Source: Nematostella vectensis
Lineage: Eukaryota > Cnidaria > Anthozoa > Actiniaria > Edwardsiidae
Direction of reading: 5' to 3'
NCBI RefSeq assembly: GCF_932526225.1
Contig: NC_064043.1
Location: forward strand, 7,245,501-7,309,500
DNA length: 64,000 nucleotides
Part shown: one piece after another, positions 1 through 12,907 of the stretch
How the letters are laid out: every line of letters starts with the position of its first letter
Numbering within the stretch: position 1 is the stretch's first letter
Translations under genes and position numbers: made by a program
The notes under the pieces: generated by a model
Seen by the model: the letters and a program-made list of their open reading frames with translations, nothing else
The model's database searches: none
Told to the model about the DNA's origin: nothing

Positions 1-1876
1 TAGCATCTAAAAGAAATGCATTGTGACGGAGAAAGCGGGAAAATTGTTGATTCTGTGGCTTTCAAGTTGTCTGGATAAAAAATTCTAGACTTACAGGCGT
101 ATTTACTGAAACAATGTCTAAATACCAGTCTGACTAAATTTGAGCAAGGTTATCTGGCTTATTCACTATTCAGTTGAAATGTTGTTTTTCGGCTTTAATT
201 TAGACTGCCCTCGTATCACTAAAGAGGCAGTTCTAGAATGACCTAAACTATGGTATTATGATCTCTATAAAAAGAAGTAAATGTTTTTTTGTAAAGCCCC
301 TGTAAGCGCCTTGCCTTTGACTACATTATTATTTTCAGTATATAGATGACAATTCAGGAAATCATACATAAAGTATCTACTGGTAGCGCCCGCAAAGACC
401 GCTGGATCTATAAGCACCTCTCGGTAGTAGTAAAATTTAAAGATCTTTAAAAATCTATAAATACAAAGTGTACAAATGTCAATGAATGATACCTCTCGCT
501 GGAGATAACGTGAGTCGAAATGCAAGCAGGAAGTCTTCCGTTACTCGAAATCGAAATCCTATGATTGGATGCCCACTTTTGTTTTCCTTGTTTTGAGTCA
601 ATTGGCATTCGTGCTCTTTTATGATTATTGGACTAGTATATTATGTTCACAGGATTTAATGCCGATTATACGTTTAAAACTAGATGATCTCATTATGAAA
701 AAAAGCAAATCCTTACATGAATTTTGGATTAGGGATAGACTTTCATACATAAAAGAATAAGGTTTTGGAAAAAGAATACAGAATTACGTACCGTCCTTTT
801 TCCGGTAATTTTTGTTGGTCCGAACGCTTTTCGTTCCTCCTTTCCCCCTCCTTTACCTCTGTTAGCAGAAACTAATGCTTGCTACCTCGTTTAGCCGTGT
901 ATATAAAGGCCTAAGGTGCCTTTGTTCGCGCTATTTCTAGACGCCGCCTGCTCATCTTAACAGTATACACACCTTACGCATTGAATGGAAATGTATATTT
1001 TTGGCATGGATGTTCTTGTTGTCCCAACGCGTCGACTTAATTTCATTTCCTGGTACGGAAACGCAAGTAGCCATTCCACTTAAGCTCTGTATTTATTAAC
1101 TCGTGAGGGAATTTTTTGTATCCAGTTGAGAGAAGAGGAATTAAATGATTCATTTGTACGAATTTAACGTGTAGCAATTTTGTGTGGGCTTTATTTGCGT
1201 AAATGACTTAATGTAGGTTAAAAAAAGGCTAAAAATGCCTTTTTTTAGGAAAAGCGTATTTATAAACAAAGACAAACGAGTGCCAAGAGAATAGACCATT
1301 TTAATAGGACACTCTACCTTTCTATTGTTAGTCTAACGCTGTTTTGTTAGGATTTTATGTTATATCGGTTATTGTTTAACTTTAAACTCTTAACCGTCAA
1401 GATGTTACCCTTCCGTTGCAAACCTTTTGTTTTGCATTCATTTTTTGGCCTGTTAAATTTGACATTTCTTTTCTTTTACATTTTTTGGGTTTTAGACAAT
1501 TCCTCTCCAAGTGATTAGCAATATTTTCCACAGTGTTCACTTTTGCTGTTTTTTTTTGATAACGACAGATCATCGGAGTAAAAGTCGAGCCTGCAGGCAA
1601 CCTTCATCAATATTTACCTTATTGTAATTTTCATATTATTGTGTTTGCTTATGTTGTGAACAAAGAAATTGCAGTTAGCAACGTAACTTTTTCAAAAGAA
1701 AAGAGAATACTTTTTGCTGTAGAACAAGCTTAGAATTACCTTAAAACTAAACATAGCGCACACTTCGTCCAGGATATAATGCTAATAAGCGCAGGAGAAA
1801 TGTGTACCATTGCCCTGTCTCACTACTTCTGTTTTATTTAGTGAATAAAGCGTGTAGGTTTTGCGCTCTTATAATG
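1..1876. other. Intergenic, no gene seen
   Basis: AT-rich sequence with only short open frames lacking recognisable domains or splice context. I see no RNA gene or repeat that I can support here. Confidence 0.5.
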
Positions 1877-2007
1877 CCCTGGTTCCATAGGCTCCAATTT
1901 TTTACTACTGACGAGCCGCGAAGCGGCGACAACGACTGAGCGAAGCTGGCGCTGTTGTCTTGTACAGGATGAAGGAAGAGAGTAGGAAGGGGACTATGGA
2001 ACCAGGG
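1877..2007. mobile_element. Short inverted-repeat (MITE-like) element
   Basis: A 131-bp unit is bounded by perfect 14-bp inverted repeats, CCCTGGTTCCATAG at 1877-1890 and its complement at 1994-2007. The interior is GC-rich and contains the small palindrome GCCGCGAAGCGGC. There is no coding capacity and no clear target duplication. Non-autonomous DNA transposon or foldback element is the best reading; the family cannot be named. Confidence 0.6.
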
Positions 2008-2470
2008 TACGTTAATAAATAAAGCGCGCCAAAAAGTAACAGTAATCGATAATTTTGAGAGTTTATTGCTCGGGGAATTTTGAGGCGTATGGACTGTAAG
2101 ATGCGGAAACAGTGAGAAATACTATCTGCTTGACAGCTTCCAGCTAACCAGTGAGGTAAAGAAATGGTTGAGTGCACATCAGACGAAATCTTTCTAGTTA
2201 GTTTTATAAAAATAAAATAAAACGTGAAAGGCACTCACAGAAACGTGAATATTACATTTGCTATACAGCTGAATCGAAAAGAAACGGGTCTTTGGAAAGT
2301 CACTATGACGCGGCTTCATATTGGCTGGGCTTGACACTAGCCTTCCGCTATCTTACGTAAAAAATTTACCACTTGCACAAGTGTCGTGTTTATCGTCTTT
2401 ATTCATCGTTGATGGGTTTTGATAGACAGTGCTTTAAGAAAATCAAATGAATAATTTTTTAAAGAACCTA

Positions 2471-2690
2471 TTTTATATGAACGTCCAGCCGGAGTTTACA
2501 ACAAATTTTAAGAACTCATTAGGGATGCGTTTAAAATGCAGAATAAAACTGCGTTCATAACTTTCATAATAACACAACCTGAGATATCTTTTATATGATC
2601 ATTTGAGTAATTCCCATCCAAAAAATTCATTGGATATTATATTTTTATACACTAAAATTTAAGAACGTCCTTAATGAACATTTTTAGCGT
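2471..2690 (-). mobile_element. MITE family copy (partial), minus orientation
   Basis: Begins with TTTTATATGAACGTCCAGCC, the complement of the right end of the copy at 37965-38247, followed by the shared 'AAATTTTAAGAAC' segment. It ends near a second family motif, AAGAACGTCCTTA, and lacks the other terminal repeat. It is a diverged partial copy of a family found at least four times in this window. Confidence 0.5.
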
Positions 2691-2733
2691 TAAATCGCTT
2701 AAAGAGTGCATACACTTAAGACGTGCATACATT

Positions 2734-2753
2734 CCCCCCCCCCCCCCCCCCCC
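2734..2753 (+). repeat. Poly(C) tract
   Basis: Uninterrupted run of 20 C residues; simple repeat, prone to length error in sequencing. Confidence 0.95.
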
Positions 2754-2922
2754 AATCACTTTTGTAGCCGATACCTCTAGAGTTTTATACACTTTCTGAC
2801 ACTAAAAAAATACTGCGATTTTCTGCATTGGATTCGCTTCAATCCAACCAATGGAAGCGCCTGTTGCATCGTAACTATATAACAGAATACTCACATAATT
2901 TACTCATAACGACCTCTGACGC

Positions 2923-2967
2923 GTTCACGTCCGTCACTAATATATCTGTTTATGCTGGAGAATCTAC
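2923..2967. repeat. 45-bp repeat, copy 1
   Basis: Starts GTTCACGTCCGTCACTAA and is nearly identical to 3757-3801. Both copies sit next to MITE-family fragments, so they may be part of a larger composite repeat. Confidence 0.7.
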
Positions 2968-2990
2968 TTTTGTCATTATACACACCCTTG

Positions 2991-3113
2991 CTGCAATTTG
3001 ATTGGGCAAATGAACAATATCCGCACCTCGACACAAAGAACGAGAAGAATAGAGACAAAAAACTCCTTTGTAGAACAAAGATAATAGGAGACAAAGCAGC
3101 TGCGTAATTACTC
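2991..3113. repeat. Dispersed 124-bp repeat, copy 1
   Basis: Runs from CTGCAATTTGATTGGGC to a GCGTAATTACTC end and closely matches 24629-24752, about 21.6 kb away in the same orientation. Differences are a few substitutions and one indel. It directly abuts the MITE-family segment at 3114, and the terminal repeat expected at that MITE end is absent, suggesting insertion or recombination at the join. Confidence 0.75.
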
Positions 3114-3422
3114 GAAATTTCGCTAAATTTTAAGAACATGCTAAGAACCTGCCGAGGCTCAGAAAGTAGCAAAAAAATATTTTTTGGTGAGTTCTAAAAA
3201 TGAAGAATCAAATTGTGTTTCATTCTAGCGACTTAATATAAAATTGTTATAAATATCGTTTGTGTTATTTTGGTTTGATACTTTGGTATCACAATCTAAA
3301 GTACAATAGCTGGTTGTGTATACTTCAGGCTGCAAAGTAACTGAAGAACGTCCATAAGGACGTTTTCAGCTTTAAAATTAAGAACAGCTCAGCCTCAACT
3401 GAAAATTAGACGTTATATAAAA
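3114..3422 (-). mobile_element. MITE family copy, minus orientation
   Basis: Read on the minus strand it begins TTTTATATAACGTCTAATTT and continues through TCAGTTGAGGCT, GTCGCTAG, CACAATTTGATTCTT and an AAAATTTAGCGAAAT end. These blocks occur in the same order in the copy at 37965-38247. The outer terminal repeat on the 3114 side is missing. Non-coding; a non-autonomous DNA transposon is likely. Confidence 0.65.
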
Positions 3423-3756
3423 AGAGTGTATGTTATGTTTTGGTATAATTCTTATAATCTCGATAAAAACTCCCGGTTCTCGAACTATGGCTAAATGTAA
3501 AGGCAACAACTATTGGTATGCAAAATTTTCGTTTTTATTTTAAGAGTTATTTGGGTTGTACTTCAATTATCTCGAAAAACATATAAAAACGAAGCTACTC
3601 TTAATCTCTTTAATAGCCTGCAGCCGTTGTTTTTGTTTTGACTTCAAGGATTCGGCTATTTTTGTAGTTTTTTTTTAATATCATAGAAATTAAAAGACCT
3701 TAGCAATTATCATTACTAAAGAATTTCGAGGAAATTGTGGCGTACATACCGAATGA

Positions 3757-3801
3757 GTTCACGTCCGTCACTAATATATCTGTTTGTGCTGGAGAATCTA
3801 G
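3757..3801. repeat. 45-bp repeat, copy 2
   Basis: Near-identical to 2923-2967, differing by a G/A change in CTGTTTGTGCTGG and at its 3' edge. It lies just before another MITE-family end at 3813. Confidence 0.7.
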
Positions 3802-3812
3802 GTTTGTTATTC

Positions 3813-3880
3813 TTTTATATAAGAACGTTCGGCATGAGATTTCGCCAAATTTTAAGAACAAGCTAATGTACATTTTTATG
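3813..3880 (-). mobile_element. MITE family end fragment
   Basis: TTTTATATAAGAACGTTCGG followed by ATTTCGCCAAATTTTAAGAAC matches one end of the family represented at 37965-38247. Only about 65 bp can be aligned by eye, so this is a truncated copy. Confidence 0.45.
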
Positions 3881-6800
3881 TAAATTTTCGAGTGGCGATT
3901 ATTTTTGAATCCCATTCATCAAATCCATCAGATAAATCAATTCCATTGATCCCAGCGGTTAAATTTGCTGCGCGCGCGGGAAACGTGTTTTCATTGAATT
4001 TCTCACTCTGCTTCAGTTGCTCCAGCCAATCAGAGCGCACGTATAAAATCAACTACAACCCATATAAAGTGGCTTTCCAACTAAACTCAAAATTACACAG
4101 CTCTTTGAAGATTTAGTTTTTTTTTTATCCCTACAGCTTTGGTTTATGTAATTTGCTATGTTGCACTATAGACTTGATGACATTATTCTGAAAGGTAGAG
4201 TGGAAGAGTGTGTGGTAAATTATCATATAAATAAATGGATTTAATTAACTGATAGTATAGCTTCCTGACAAAAACATTTTCTCACGTCATTCCCCAAACC
4301 ATAATTCGGTGAGGAATTAACACATTCCCTTTTTTCCTATTGTTATCTCAAGTACAGTTATGTTCTGCATTTTCTGTTAAAGTATTACCTTAAATGAAAC
4401 ATAACTGGTTTTAGCATTATTTTTGTGGACTTAGAGGCAAAGCTCTGAGAATAAATCGGTGACATTTCTGGTTTTTTTATGGCATGGAAAAGAATCTTAT
4501 ACAAAAGGGTTATAGAAATTTATGCGAAGTATATTTTTATTAAAATTCCCTTTCCTCCACACCTCTTTCACTCTCTTTGTATAAAAAATGTCTCAACAAA
4601 AGAACATTTTAACGTTCATTAAAATAATATTGACTACTTACATATGACTAGGCTCTCCCGGCCCGGAATTATTTAGCTGCTTCCATTTTAGAAGTTAGTG
4701 CATAAATAAACGTCAACATACTTTGCTCCGTGTGTTCTTTATTTTAAAGAATTTTGTATTTCTTTAACGATCGTTACTTCAAACACGTCATCCCACTCAT
4801 TCTACAAGAATATGATACGTCAAATATATTTGACAATCTGAAGAGACTTGTTGTTTTCACCTTTTATAGTAACGGGCCGTAATCGCTCGAAGTAATAGGA
4901 ATATATTAAACTTGTCATAAGGCGTTTTAAAGTACTGCAATTTATTTATCTCGGTAAATAACTTGTTTCAAGATTAGAAAAAAATATAACATTTTCTGTC
5001 AATGGATTATCCGTACGGCCTTAGATTAAGATTGATAAGCGAAACGATCAATGATAAAGTGATATCTTTAAGAGGGCCTGTTATTGCCAAAGTTTAATTA
5101 AACATCTATCCTTATATATTTTTTTGAAGAAAGAATAGACGTCTTTTTCAAAATCATCAAATTTTTTCACCAAAATGAAACAAGAAACAGAGCACATAAA
5201 AAGGCGTCAGATTTTTTTCTTCATAGAGTAAACGAATTAACGGAACGAAGAAAAGGGTGTTGAGGTAAGATGTTGGCTTTAGTTTGTAGGAGCATTCTTT
5301 CAGCAGCAAGCCGATGCGAAGGCACACTTTACAATAGGAAGGTCTTAGAACAAAATCTTTGAAAGGCTGCAGAAGGTACAATACATTACCTTTACAGTGT
5401 AGCAACCGTAAATTGTAATGGAAATGGGAATAAATAGAAATGGCTATTTGTTTTGGCGTATAAGTTGTTTGGCAAATTATTATTATCTCTCATATTTTAG
5501 AAAATGTATAAACAACAAGCAACAGCTCATTAAAAAAAGGAAAAAAAAATTCCTTAAAGTTACCAATTTTAGGTGGTTAAAACTGTGCTGTTGAACACCC
5601 CAAATCTTAACATATCCCAGAGCTAACTATCACTCACCCAAGAGATGTCGTGTTTCCCAGATCGTGTGTGTTAAGGGTGCGAGCCAGTGCTTTTTATAAG
5701 CCCCCGTTAAGTTGAGTAATCCTAGTGGTTCGATCATTAGGCATTAATTGCTTACAATCAACGCGGCTGCCAATCTACTTCCGAAAAGTTTAATTAATTC
5801 GTCATCTTAATCCGAGACGAAGACGGCCTCTGGGTGTACGCAGAACCTGTAAAGTGAAGCCTTTTTTTCTATTCCTATTAAGCACGGCAGTGTTTAGAGC
5901 CAGACATTTCCCCATCAAAAGGGGCCGAAATGAGTGATATAATCTTTATTACTCTACCCTTGGGTTATTGCCACTATTTCTATATTTAAAATATAAAAAT
6001 AGCATCTTATAAAGCTCAGTTGTATTCTGACTTTAATAGCTTTGTGCGTGCTTTAGCTTGCTTTATATGTTGAAATTACATTAATATACCACTGGGCTTT
6101 AAATTTTCAAAAAGAGGCCATTCAATGTGCACTTAAAGTATTAGCTATTGACGAAAGGCTAACACTTAAAGCAATTCAGCACTATCACCTGACAAAGGTT
6201 TGGCCCAAGTAGGCAGAACCCGCTTAAAAAGAATGGTACATCTTGAATACAGCTCTATATAGTTTTTTATTTTGTTAATGGGAGGAGCTGTTGTCGAGTG
6301 AATTGAATGCTCTTCTTGATAGATAAGCTGTGATTGTTCTTCCTTAGAATCGTGAAACGTTTCTCAGGGAAGTTACCCGCCATTGATTATGTTCAATTGC
6401 AATAAGCACTAAGCGACTCACATTTTAAATATTCTTATTCTGTGTCTTCCTTCCTTTCAGTCACTTTTTAAAATTCGTGACAGCTATTCGATCAGGTTGT
6501 TGAATCAGTTCTATCTTTTAATTATCTTTTCTTCATTTTCTCAATTCCTTATACAATGTAGAGTTGATTTTCAAAACGTGCTTTTTTTCTATTTGAAAAT
6601 GTACTTGTTAGGAATATTATTAATTATCACCTCTTTATTTTTTTATTTTATTCATGCTACCTCAGTACAACAGGAAGGAATCCAAAACTCTTCATCCTCG
6701 TCGGATTGCTTGAGATATGATCCAATAGGATAACCGTAAAACAATACCTTATATCTCATTTTATTTCTCATTTACCCCGGAAGAGATTTCAATTAACCCC

Positions 6801-9800
6801 ATCTTTCTGCTAATAGCACGCCCTGCTAATCTTTCCTTGAGCTTTCCAGGTTCGAGTGGAAGTGTTTTACTGACAAATAAATTGTTAGGTATTAGCCTGT
6901 ACGACTCGTACGCGGATTCGAGCCAGTCTTGGCTCGCATCACAGGAAATAGTAGCAATAGACAACAGTTTGATTGTGTATCCTATTTAGCTACGGCGTCA
7001 TTCGTATGGTGCGTTATAGTTTTAAATAGAATTATACTTTAATGGAAATCACTGAACACGCCTTTTTAAATAAGGTCTTTGTTACTTTTAGCACCTTGTG
7101 AACTTTGTACTAATGAGATTCCCTTTAAAGGCCTACAGTTGTTAATTGACGAATGTTATAACTACTCCTCCCATAGATTATCTCAAAGGTTATAGCTATT
7201 TCTCAGATGAGCTTTTTTTTTAAATTTCGATTACCCCTAAAAAATCATTTGCCCCCACCAGAATTATCTTTTCCGAACTAAGACTTGGTAATTCCTCCAG
7301 AGGTTCTAGTTTTTTTATTCTTTTTTTAGAAATCAGTTTTTAGAATATTTCAATTATCCCGGGCATACCTTTTCAATATAAGAAGGTTGTGATTAATCCT
7401 CCCACTTTATTAAACAAAAATATCGCCATCTAACACGTACGCCATCAAGACGATCACCTTCCCACACTTTGTCTTCAAAAGGGTCAATTACGAGTCACGT
7501 TTTCTGATGAAATAAAACATGATGTATGTGGAAGATTTGCCGATTTCAGGAAGTTCAATAGTCGTACGTGTGGTATCTGGATATTTCAGAGTAAAAAAGG
7601 CCAAAAAGTTGACACTACACGTTAAGATCCCTAAATTTCTGAATTTCCTTCATTCCTGCAGATCCCTTTTCTTGGTATTCTCTTTCTAAAAAAATGTATA
7701 ATTAAATTATAAATTATTTTTTCACTCTAACTGAACGAATAAATAAATGGAAATAAAGGCAAAAGGAACAATAAATATTAAAGGATGATAAAAAATTATT
7801 ATGAGTTATAAATGCGTTGTATATTGCCAATGTCGTCAACCATTTTCTCTCCTACGCTTTTTACTTACGTGCGCGTCAGCATTGCGTTTTTTTTAACAAA
7901 AAATTGTTTGAATGGCACATGCTTTATAACGTACCAATCAACGCGTCAGTTCTTTATTATTATCGATCTCTCTACGTGACCACTCTGGATTGAAATGACC
8001 CCCCCTCCTCCGCCCCAAACGGCGTATATTATCAGAACATACAAAAACATACACACACATCACATGTTGAAGCACTAAGTCAGTCTCGTGTTTGTTGAAA
8101 ATAATTATTAAAGAAAATAGCGCACTGAAGGTTTTCTCTCGTTTCTCCACAAGCCGGTTTGTACAACAAGGTTCGTCCACGACGAGTAGAGTAATTTCGT
8201 CCACAAGCGAGTCCATTTGTCTACATATAATTTCGTACTCTTTGTTTTAATGTTGTTTGTTAATTTTATTTTCTAACATGAAAGCATCTACCGATAAGAG
8301 TCGGTTCTTTCATTGTTCTTTCAGTGCATCACAAACCCCTACGTAACCTACACGTAAATATCCCCTTAAATATTTAGACCTATTTGTAGACCTACTGCAA
8401 ACCTTTATTTTTTTCTTTTAACTCTTCCACGTAGACAGAAAGAGCTGCTTCTTTGTTTGGTAAAATTATATTTCTAATGAATCTACAGTTCCATCCGCCC
8501 GTTGTGAAGTTAGTATACCACAATTACCTGTATCCATTTATAGCAACAAAGGTCATCTAACAAACATGTTTGCCTGTTTTTACTTTTGTCTGTTTGTTTA
8601 TTTCGCGTATTTTAACTGTTTTTCAGCAAACAATTTTTTTGGAATGCGCGTCAAAGATTTCCTGCACGCTCGCCCCAGGCTCTTTGAGACCATTTATAAA
8701 AGATGGCAGATGGCGCTGCGATCGTTGACAACGATGCGCGAAAATGCAGACCAGCTAATATTTTTTCGCATTCTCTACTTTAGTCCATAGGCCAGGTGCA
8801 TTTTACTACAATTTCAAGGGACTAACAATCTCGAGTCTCAGCTTGAAGAAAACACCGAGTGGTTTCCAAAGATGTATGAAAGCCATTACAAAAGCGTAGC
8901 TAAAGAAGTTATTTTTATTATTGAAAATATGAAATGAAGACTCTTCTGCATGAAAACAAGGCTCTAAATTAAAAGCGACAGAATTATAAATAATATTGAT
9001 TTTTTTAAAGAAAATAGGTAAAAGTAACAAAGTACAGATGTAACAGATGTAAAGTATTTGCAAAAGTTTGGCTTTTAGCATGATTATGTACGTAAAAAGT
9101 AATTGCTACATTTACATTGCATTCTGGGTAATCAACTTGGATGAAGTATCGGGTAATGGTGTTTCGACTATATGATAACATCAAGTTCGCAAGACAATTT
9201 TCATCTTATCAGAAATATCCCATCTCGACCGTCACGCATGCTGAGAGCAAGCACTCGAAGAGATAACAAGAGTCAACAAGTACACCCCGACTCCAGGTGG
9301 CACTAAAAGGCTTTTTGGCACTGCAGTGCTATTTTTTAAATTATTACCTTATTGGAAAATATAGATACGTCATCTCCTACAGAGCGAATCAGGGGCCAAG
9401 CATACAGACCTTTAGTAAAAGAGCTAGACACGGGAGCTGATTGCTGGAGGCTGGGCGAATATTAATAAACGTCAAAGAAAATAACTTCTGAGTTTCTTAG
9501 CAAGTAAATTGGCATCTGAATAAAAAATCAAGGAATCTGATGTATGGTAGACATGTCGTCGGGAAGGCCTTCCAACAAATGGAGAGGAGTGTTACAAAAT
9601 ATTGACCGATGCTCCGGGTGCTGTTTGATTTGATTTGAGGTCAACACAAGAAAAAGCGGACACAAGGCTGCCAGTGTTGCACGCACACCACGCTGCTTGA
9701 AATAGCACCCTTGCCATTGTATGGTTTTATCCTGGCAATACAGATGTCTTTCACCGTTGCCTGTCGTTCAAGAATTTTCCAAACCTCTAGTGTTCAGTAA

Positions 9801-11453
9801 ACGTGCCGCTGCCTCCCGAAAAGTGCATACTTTGCGATAGTTTGCGGGCTAGGAAAGGCAAGTGAGCGCTTTTGAAATTGTTAGACCAACATCCTGTGCT
9901 CCGATTTTTTTCAAACTCTAATATTGAATTATGAATTGACTTATAAATGATGATGATGATGAAAACTGGCATGAATAACGAAATACATATTGCATTTGCA
10001 TTTTAACGCAATAATTGCATAGCAATGTATTATTGGGTTTTGCAACCATGTAAGGTGCCAGAGCATTTTTTTTTTCAATTAAATGGCATTGTCACCAGTT
10101 TACTTCCTCAACCGACCTTAACCAACAAAAGACAAAAGAATATCTATTAGAATCTGCGCTATAAAACAGGGCATCCGCTCTAAATTCTCAGTCACATCCT
10201 CTAAGAACTTTCCCATAGACACACTGCTTTTAACAATTTTGAAATATTTTTCCATTAAAAATAATCGGAGTTTGTTACGTAACCGACCGGAAGTAAACAA
10301 GTGATAATTTAATTTATTCTCTGATGTGCCTTTTTTGATATTGGTTTATAGTATAGTCAAGCACAGTATAACGACACTTCTGGTTAAACAATCTGTTGAA
10401 AAAAAGATTGTAATGGACCATTTGACCAAGAAAGTTAATATTGGCGGCTATGTTGCCATAGCAACCACTAAATGGCATAACAGTGAGCTCATGTGCTGCT
10501 GAAACAAATTGAGGTTAATTACATATTAATACTCGATCTAACTGGATTCCATAACGATTTTTTGGAAATTGACCTAAATAAAGCAAGTGATTTAAATGGA
10601 CAAGGCCCTCTCGGAAATAACCCTATTATATCACGTGTTTTATCTATAATAGCTACGTTTTTGGCACGGCTATCATGGAAACTTATAAAACTGGGTAAAT
10701 AATGAGATTTCTAAAAATTGATGATAGCCTTATTCCCTTAAAATGGTAGTAAAATCGATTATTTCTTGTATTGGCCCATGGACAATTTAGTTGGCCCTTT
10801 ACCCACCAACCCACCTCCGAAGTTTGCTTTGATATTGTTTTAAACTTTTTACAAGATATCTATCTGATTTAAGGCTTGATAACAGAAGCCTTTGTTTATT
10901 AGTTAATTGTTTAGTTATTGTTTATTACTTAAAACCTTAAAACGTTAAATTTTAACCCATCCCTAAATATCATCATTTTCAGTCATTTAAAATCTTTTCC
11001 ATGATTAAGTAAAATAGTAAAAAATAGGCACACTAGACAGTCGATGATGGCTAAATTTATTCGCACATATCATACTTTGTAATCTTTTTTGGTGGAGGTT
11101 GTATCATAATTGTGACTTCTAGATCACTTTGTGTGTATCTAAGTGAACGAAGGCGATTCTCCTTCCTCTCCTCTCCCTATCTAACCACGTGATTCAGTCA
11201 CAAGTTGTGATTTGCCGTTACTAGTTTCTACAAATGAGAAACTTCCTGGCCGTTACGTAAAATAACGTGGGTGCAAAGTTGACCAGCTTATAAACAGGTC
11301 AAAAAAAAAAAAAAAATCATAGACCAAAAATGAGTGTTGAAATTTTATCTAAATATATAGGTTTCCGATGTGTGTCTTTGCAGAACTTGGCGGTGTATCA
11401 TTACAGTGTTTTAGATAAAAACAATTGAATGTCCGGAATATAGTTCTTGGTCT
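3881..11453. other. Intergenic, gene-poor
   Basis: About 7.5 kb of AT-rich DNA with no supported gene. The only open frame with any character is 6497-6733 (plus), where an internal ATG at 6599 opens a hydrophobic, signal-peptide-like stretch but only about 44 codons follow. Simple tracts include (ATG)n near 9945-9960. Nothing else recognised. Confidence 0.5.
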
Positions 11454-11458
11454 TTAAT
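11453..11458 (-). terminator. Possible poly(A) signal variant
   Basis: On the minus strand ATTAAA overlaps the TAA stop of the cysteine-rich gene at 11454-11720. It is the only nearby candidate for a cleavage signal; no AATAAA is seen immediately downstream. Confidence 0.3.
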
Positions 11459-11720
11459 TCTCCTCGTCAAATGCGAACATACGTTTAAAGGCCTCTCGCC
11501 GTCGGAGCATCTCTTGGCATCTATTGAAACACGGGCTGTATACTTGTTGAATGCAGCTATTACACGATTGGGAGTCGAAACACTTGGAGTCGTTGTTCAT
11601 GCACAGTTTGCTTTCGGTGTAGCACTTCATGCGGCACGCCTTCCATCGATCGTCCTTCGCTGCTTGTGTTAAGTTGACGAGAACCAGCGAGAGAACAAGA
11701 ACTGCAATTACGGACTTCAT
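11454..11720 (-). CDS. Small secreted eight-cysteine protein (paralogue A)
   Basis: This open frame encodes 88 residues. Residues 1-20 form a signal peptide (basic start, hydrophobic core, small residues ending TQA), so the product should enter the secretory pathway. The mature part has eight cysteines at 29, 33, 40, 47, 53, 56, 64 and 68, spaced C-x3-C-x6-C-x6-C-x5-C-x2-C-x7-C-x3-C. The flanking C-x3-C pairs would suit a disulfide-linked helical hairpin. The tail is basic (RRR, then KR at 79-80) and ends acidic. The ATG directly follows a pyrimidine-rich splice acceptor (TTGTTTTCCAG), so a 5' untranslated exon probably lies upstream on the minus strand; I could not place it. The cysteine framework matches the gene at 43382-43795. 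Known families were not recognised. Toxin-like, antimicrobial or signalling roles are all possible; function is unassigned. Confidence 0.8.
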   Translation of the reverse strand: MKSVIAVLVLSLVLVNLTQAAKDDRWKACRMKCYTESKLCMNNDSKCFDSQSCNSCIQQVYSPCFNRCQEMLRRREAFKRMFAFDEEN

Positions 11721-11745
11721 CTGGAAAACAATAGAAATATAAGGG

Positions 11746-11845
11746 ATTTTGATTCAAATGAATTAATTTATTTGTAATAGTTTTGATTTAAATGAATTAA
11801 TAATAGATTTTGATTCAAATGAATTAATTTATTTGTAATAGTTTG
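11746..11845. repeat. AT-rich direct repeat upstream of paralogue A
   Basis: The block TTTTGATTCAAATGAATTAA plus TTTATTTGTAATAG occurs at about 11746-11781 and again at about 11808-11843, with a partial copy between them. It lies in the presumed intron or upstream region just 5' of the minus-strand gene ending at 11720. Confidence 0.75.
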
Positions 11846-12399
11846 GATTATCATTAGTATATATAGAACAATCAAAGGACAATTCAAATTGGAAACTATT
11901 ACACGAAGATACATTATTATTTGATAAGAGAAATGATGTGAGATAAGCGTAGTTGAGATAAGCATAGTAGGTGGCCCAATAGTTTCGATAGATTTAGAAT
12001 ATATATGTCACTAGCACATATATATGGTAGCGGCTGGCATGGTTATCGAGTTGGTAATATACCAATTTAATGTACTTTATATGTGGTTAAGGTCTGGGTA
12101 AAGGTAAATTTGATACCACTGTTTGTTTTTGTGGTTTTTGCAAAACCTGTATCAATAGTTCTTAAACTTTATTTTTGCAAAAACAAAAAAAGAAAGAAAA
12201 TTCCATAAATCGCATTCTAAGACGACTAAAATAGGCCTTTGCTATCGTGACCTGTTGACCGTGAATTCACGCCAAATCTTTGGCTTTTCTAGCGTATCAT
12301 TTTGAGGCGAGAACTCGAGCTTGTCGGGCGTAACCTCGCGACGGGTTTTAAGATATCACCTTCAAATTTTCGGAATCTGAACGATAATTATGCAATGTC

Positions 12400-12543
12400 C
12401 TAAAGTGTGTGAGGAATTTTCGACTAAAGATCGCGTTTATAGCACTTTTCGTGTCCGTATTTCGCCAGAAATAAGAGTTCCAACTTTGATTCGTGATATT
12501 TTGTTGACAGTGTCAAATAACAAAAAGTCCTCACACACTTTGG
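12400..12543. repeat. Inverted repeat of about 20 bp arms
   Basis: CTAAAGTGTGTGAGGAATTTT-type arm at 12400-12420 pairs with AAAAGTCCTCACACACTTTG at about 12522-12543, separated by about 100 bp. It looks like a small MITE or foldback; an overlapping 76-codon open frame is probably incidental. Confidence 0.5.
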
Positions 12544-12907
12544 TAGATCATCTATCTGTCATTGAGATGCAATTACGTGCAAGTGCATGCGCAATAACGC
12601 GAAGGTGCATTACGCTCTAGAGTAAACTCCGTACTTTTAAGTTTGAGTCCTAAAAACTTAAACACGGAATTAGCTATTGCAAAAATAAAACTTGCAGGAG
12701 ATAATTCAATCTTTTATCTTTTATTTGATATATAGTTTGTGCATGTAGTGAAAATTGCGGAGCGACAATATTTTTTTCCCGCGGACACGTCGTTTACCTT
12801 TACCGAGACCTTAAGATACTGAGGATGGAAAAGATGTTTTGTAGCTGCAAATATAAAATAATTGTTTGGCTCTCAGTTTAAGGTTTTTTTAAAGAGATCC
12901 ACATATA

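Noticed and set aside
6497-6733. Short plus-strand frame with a signal-peptide-like stretch from 6599
   Set aside because: Very T-rich sequence naturally encodes hydrophobic runs; only about 22 residues follow, with no donor or cysteine pattern.
6915-6935. B-box-like sequence on the minus strand (GGCTCGAATCC)
   Set aside because: No A box at suitable distance and no tRNA stems.
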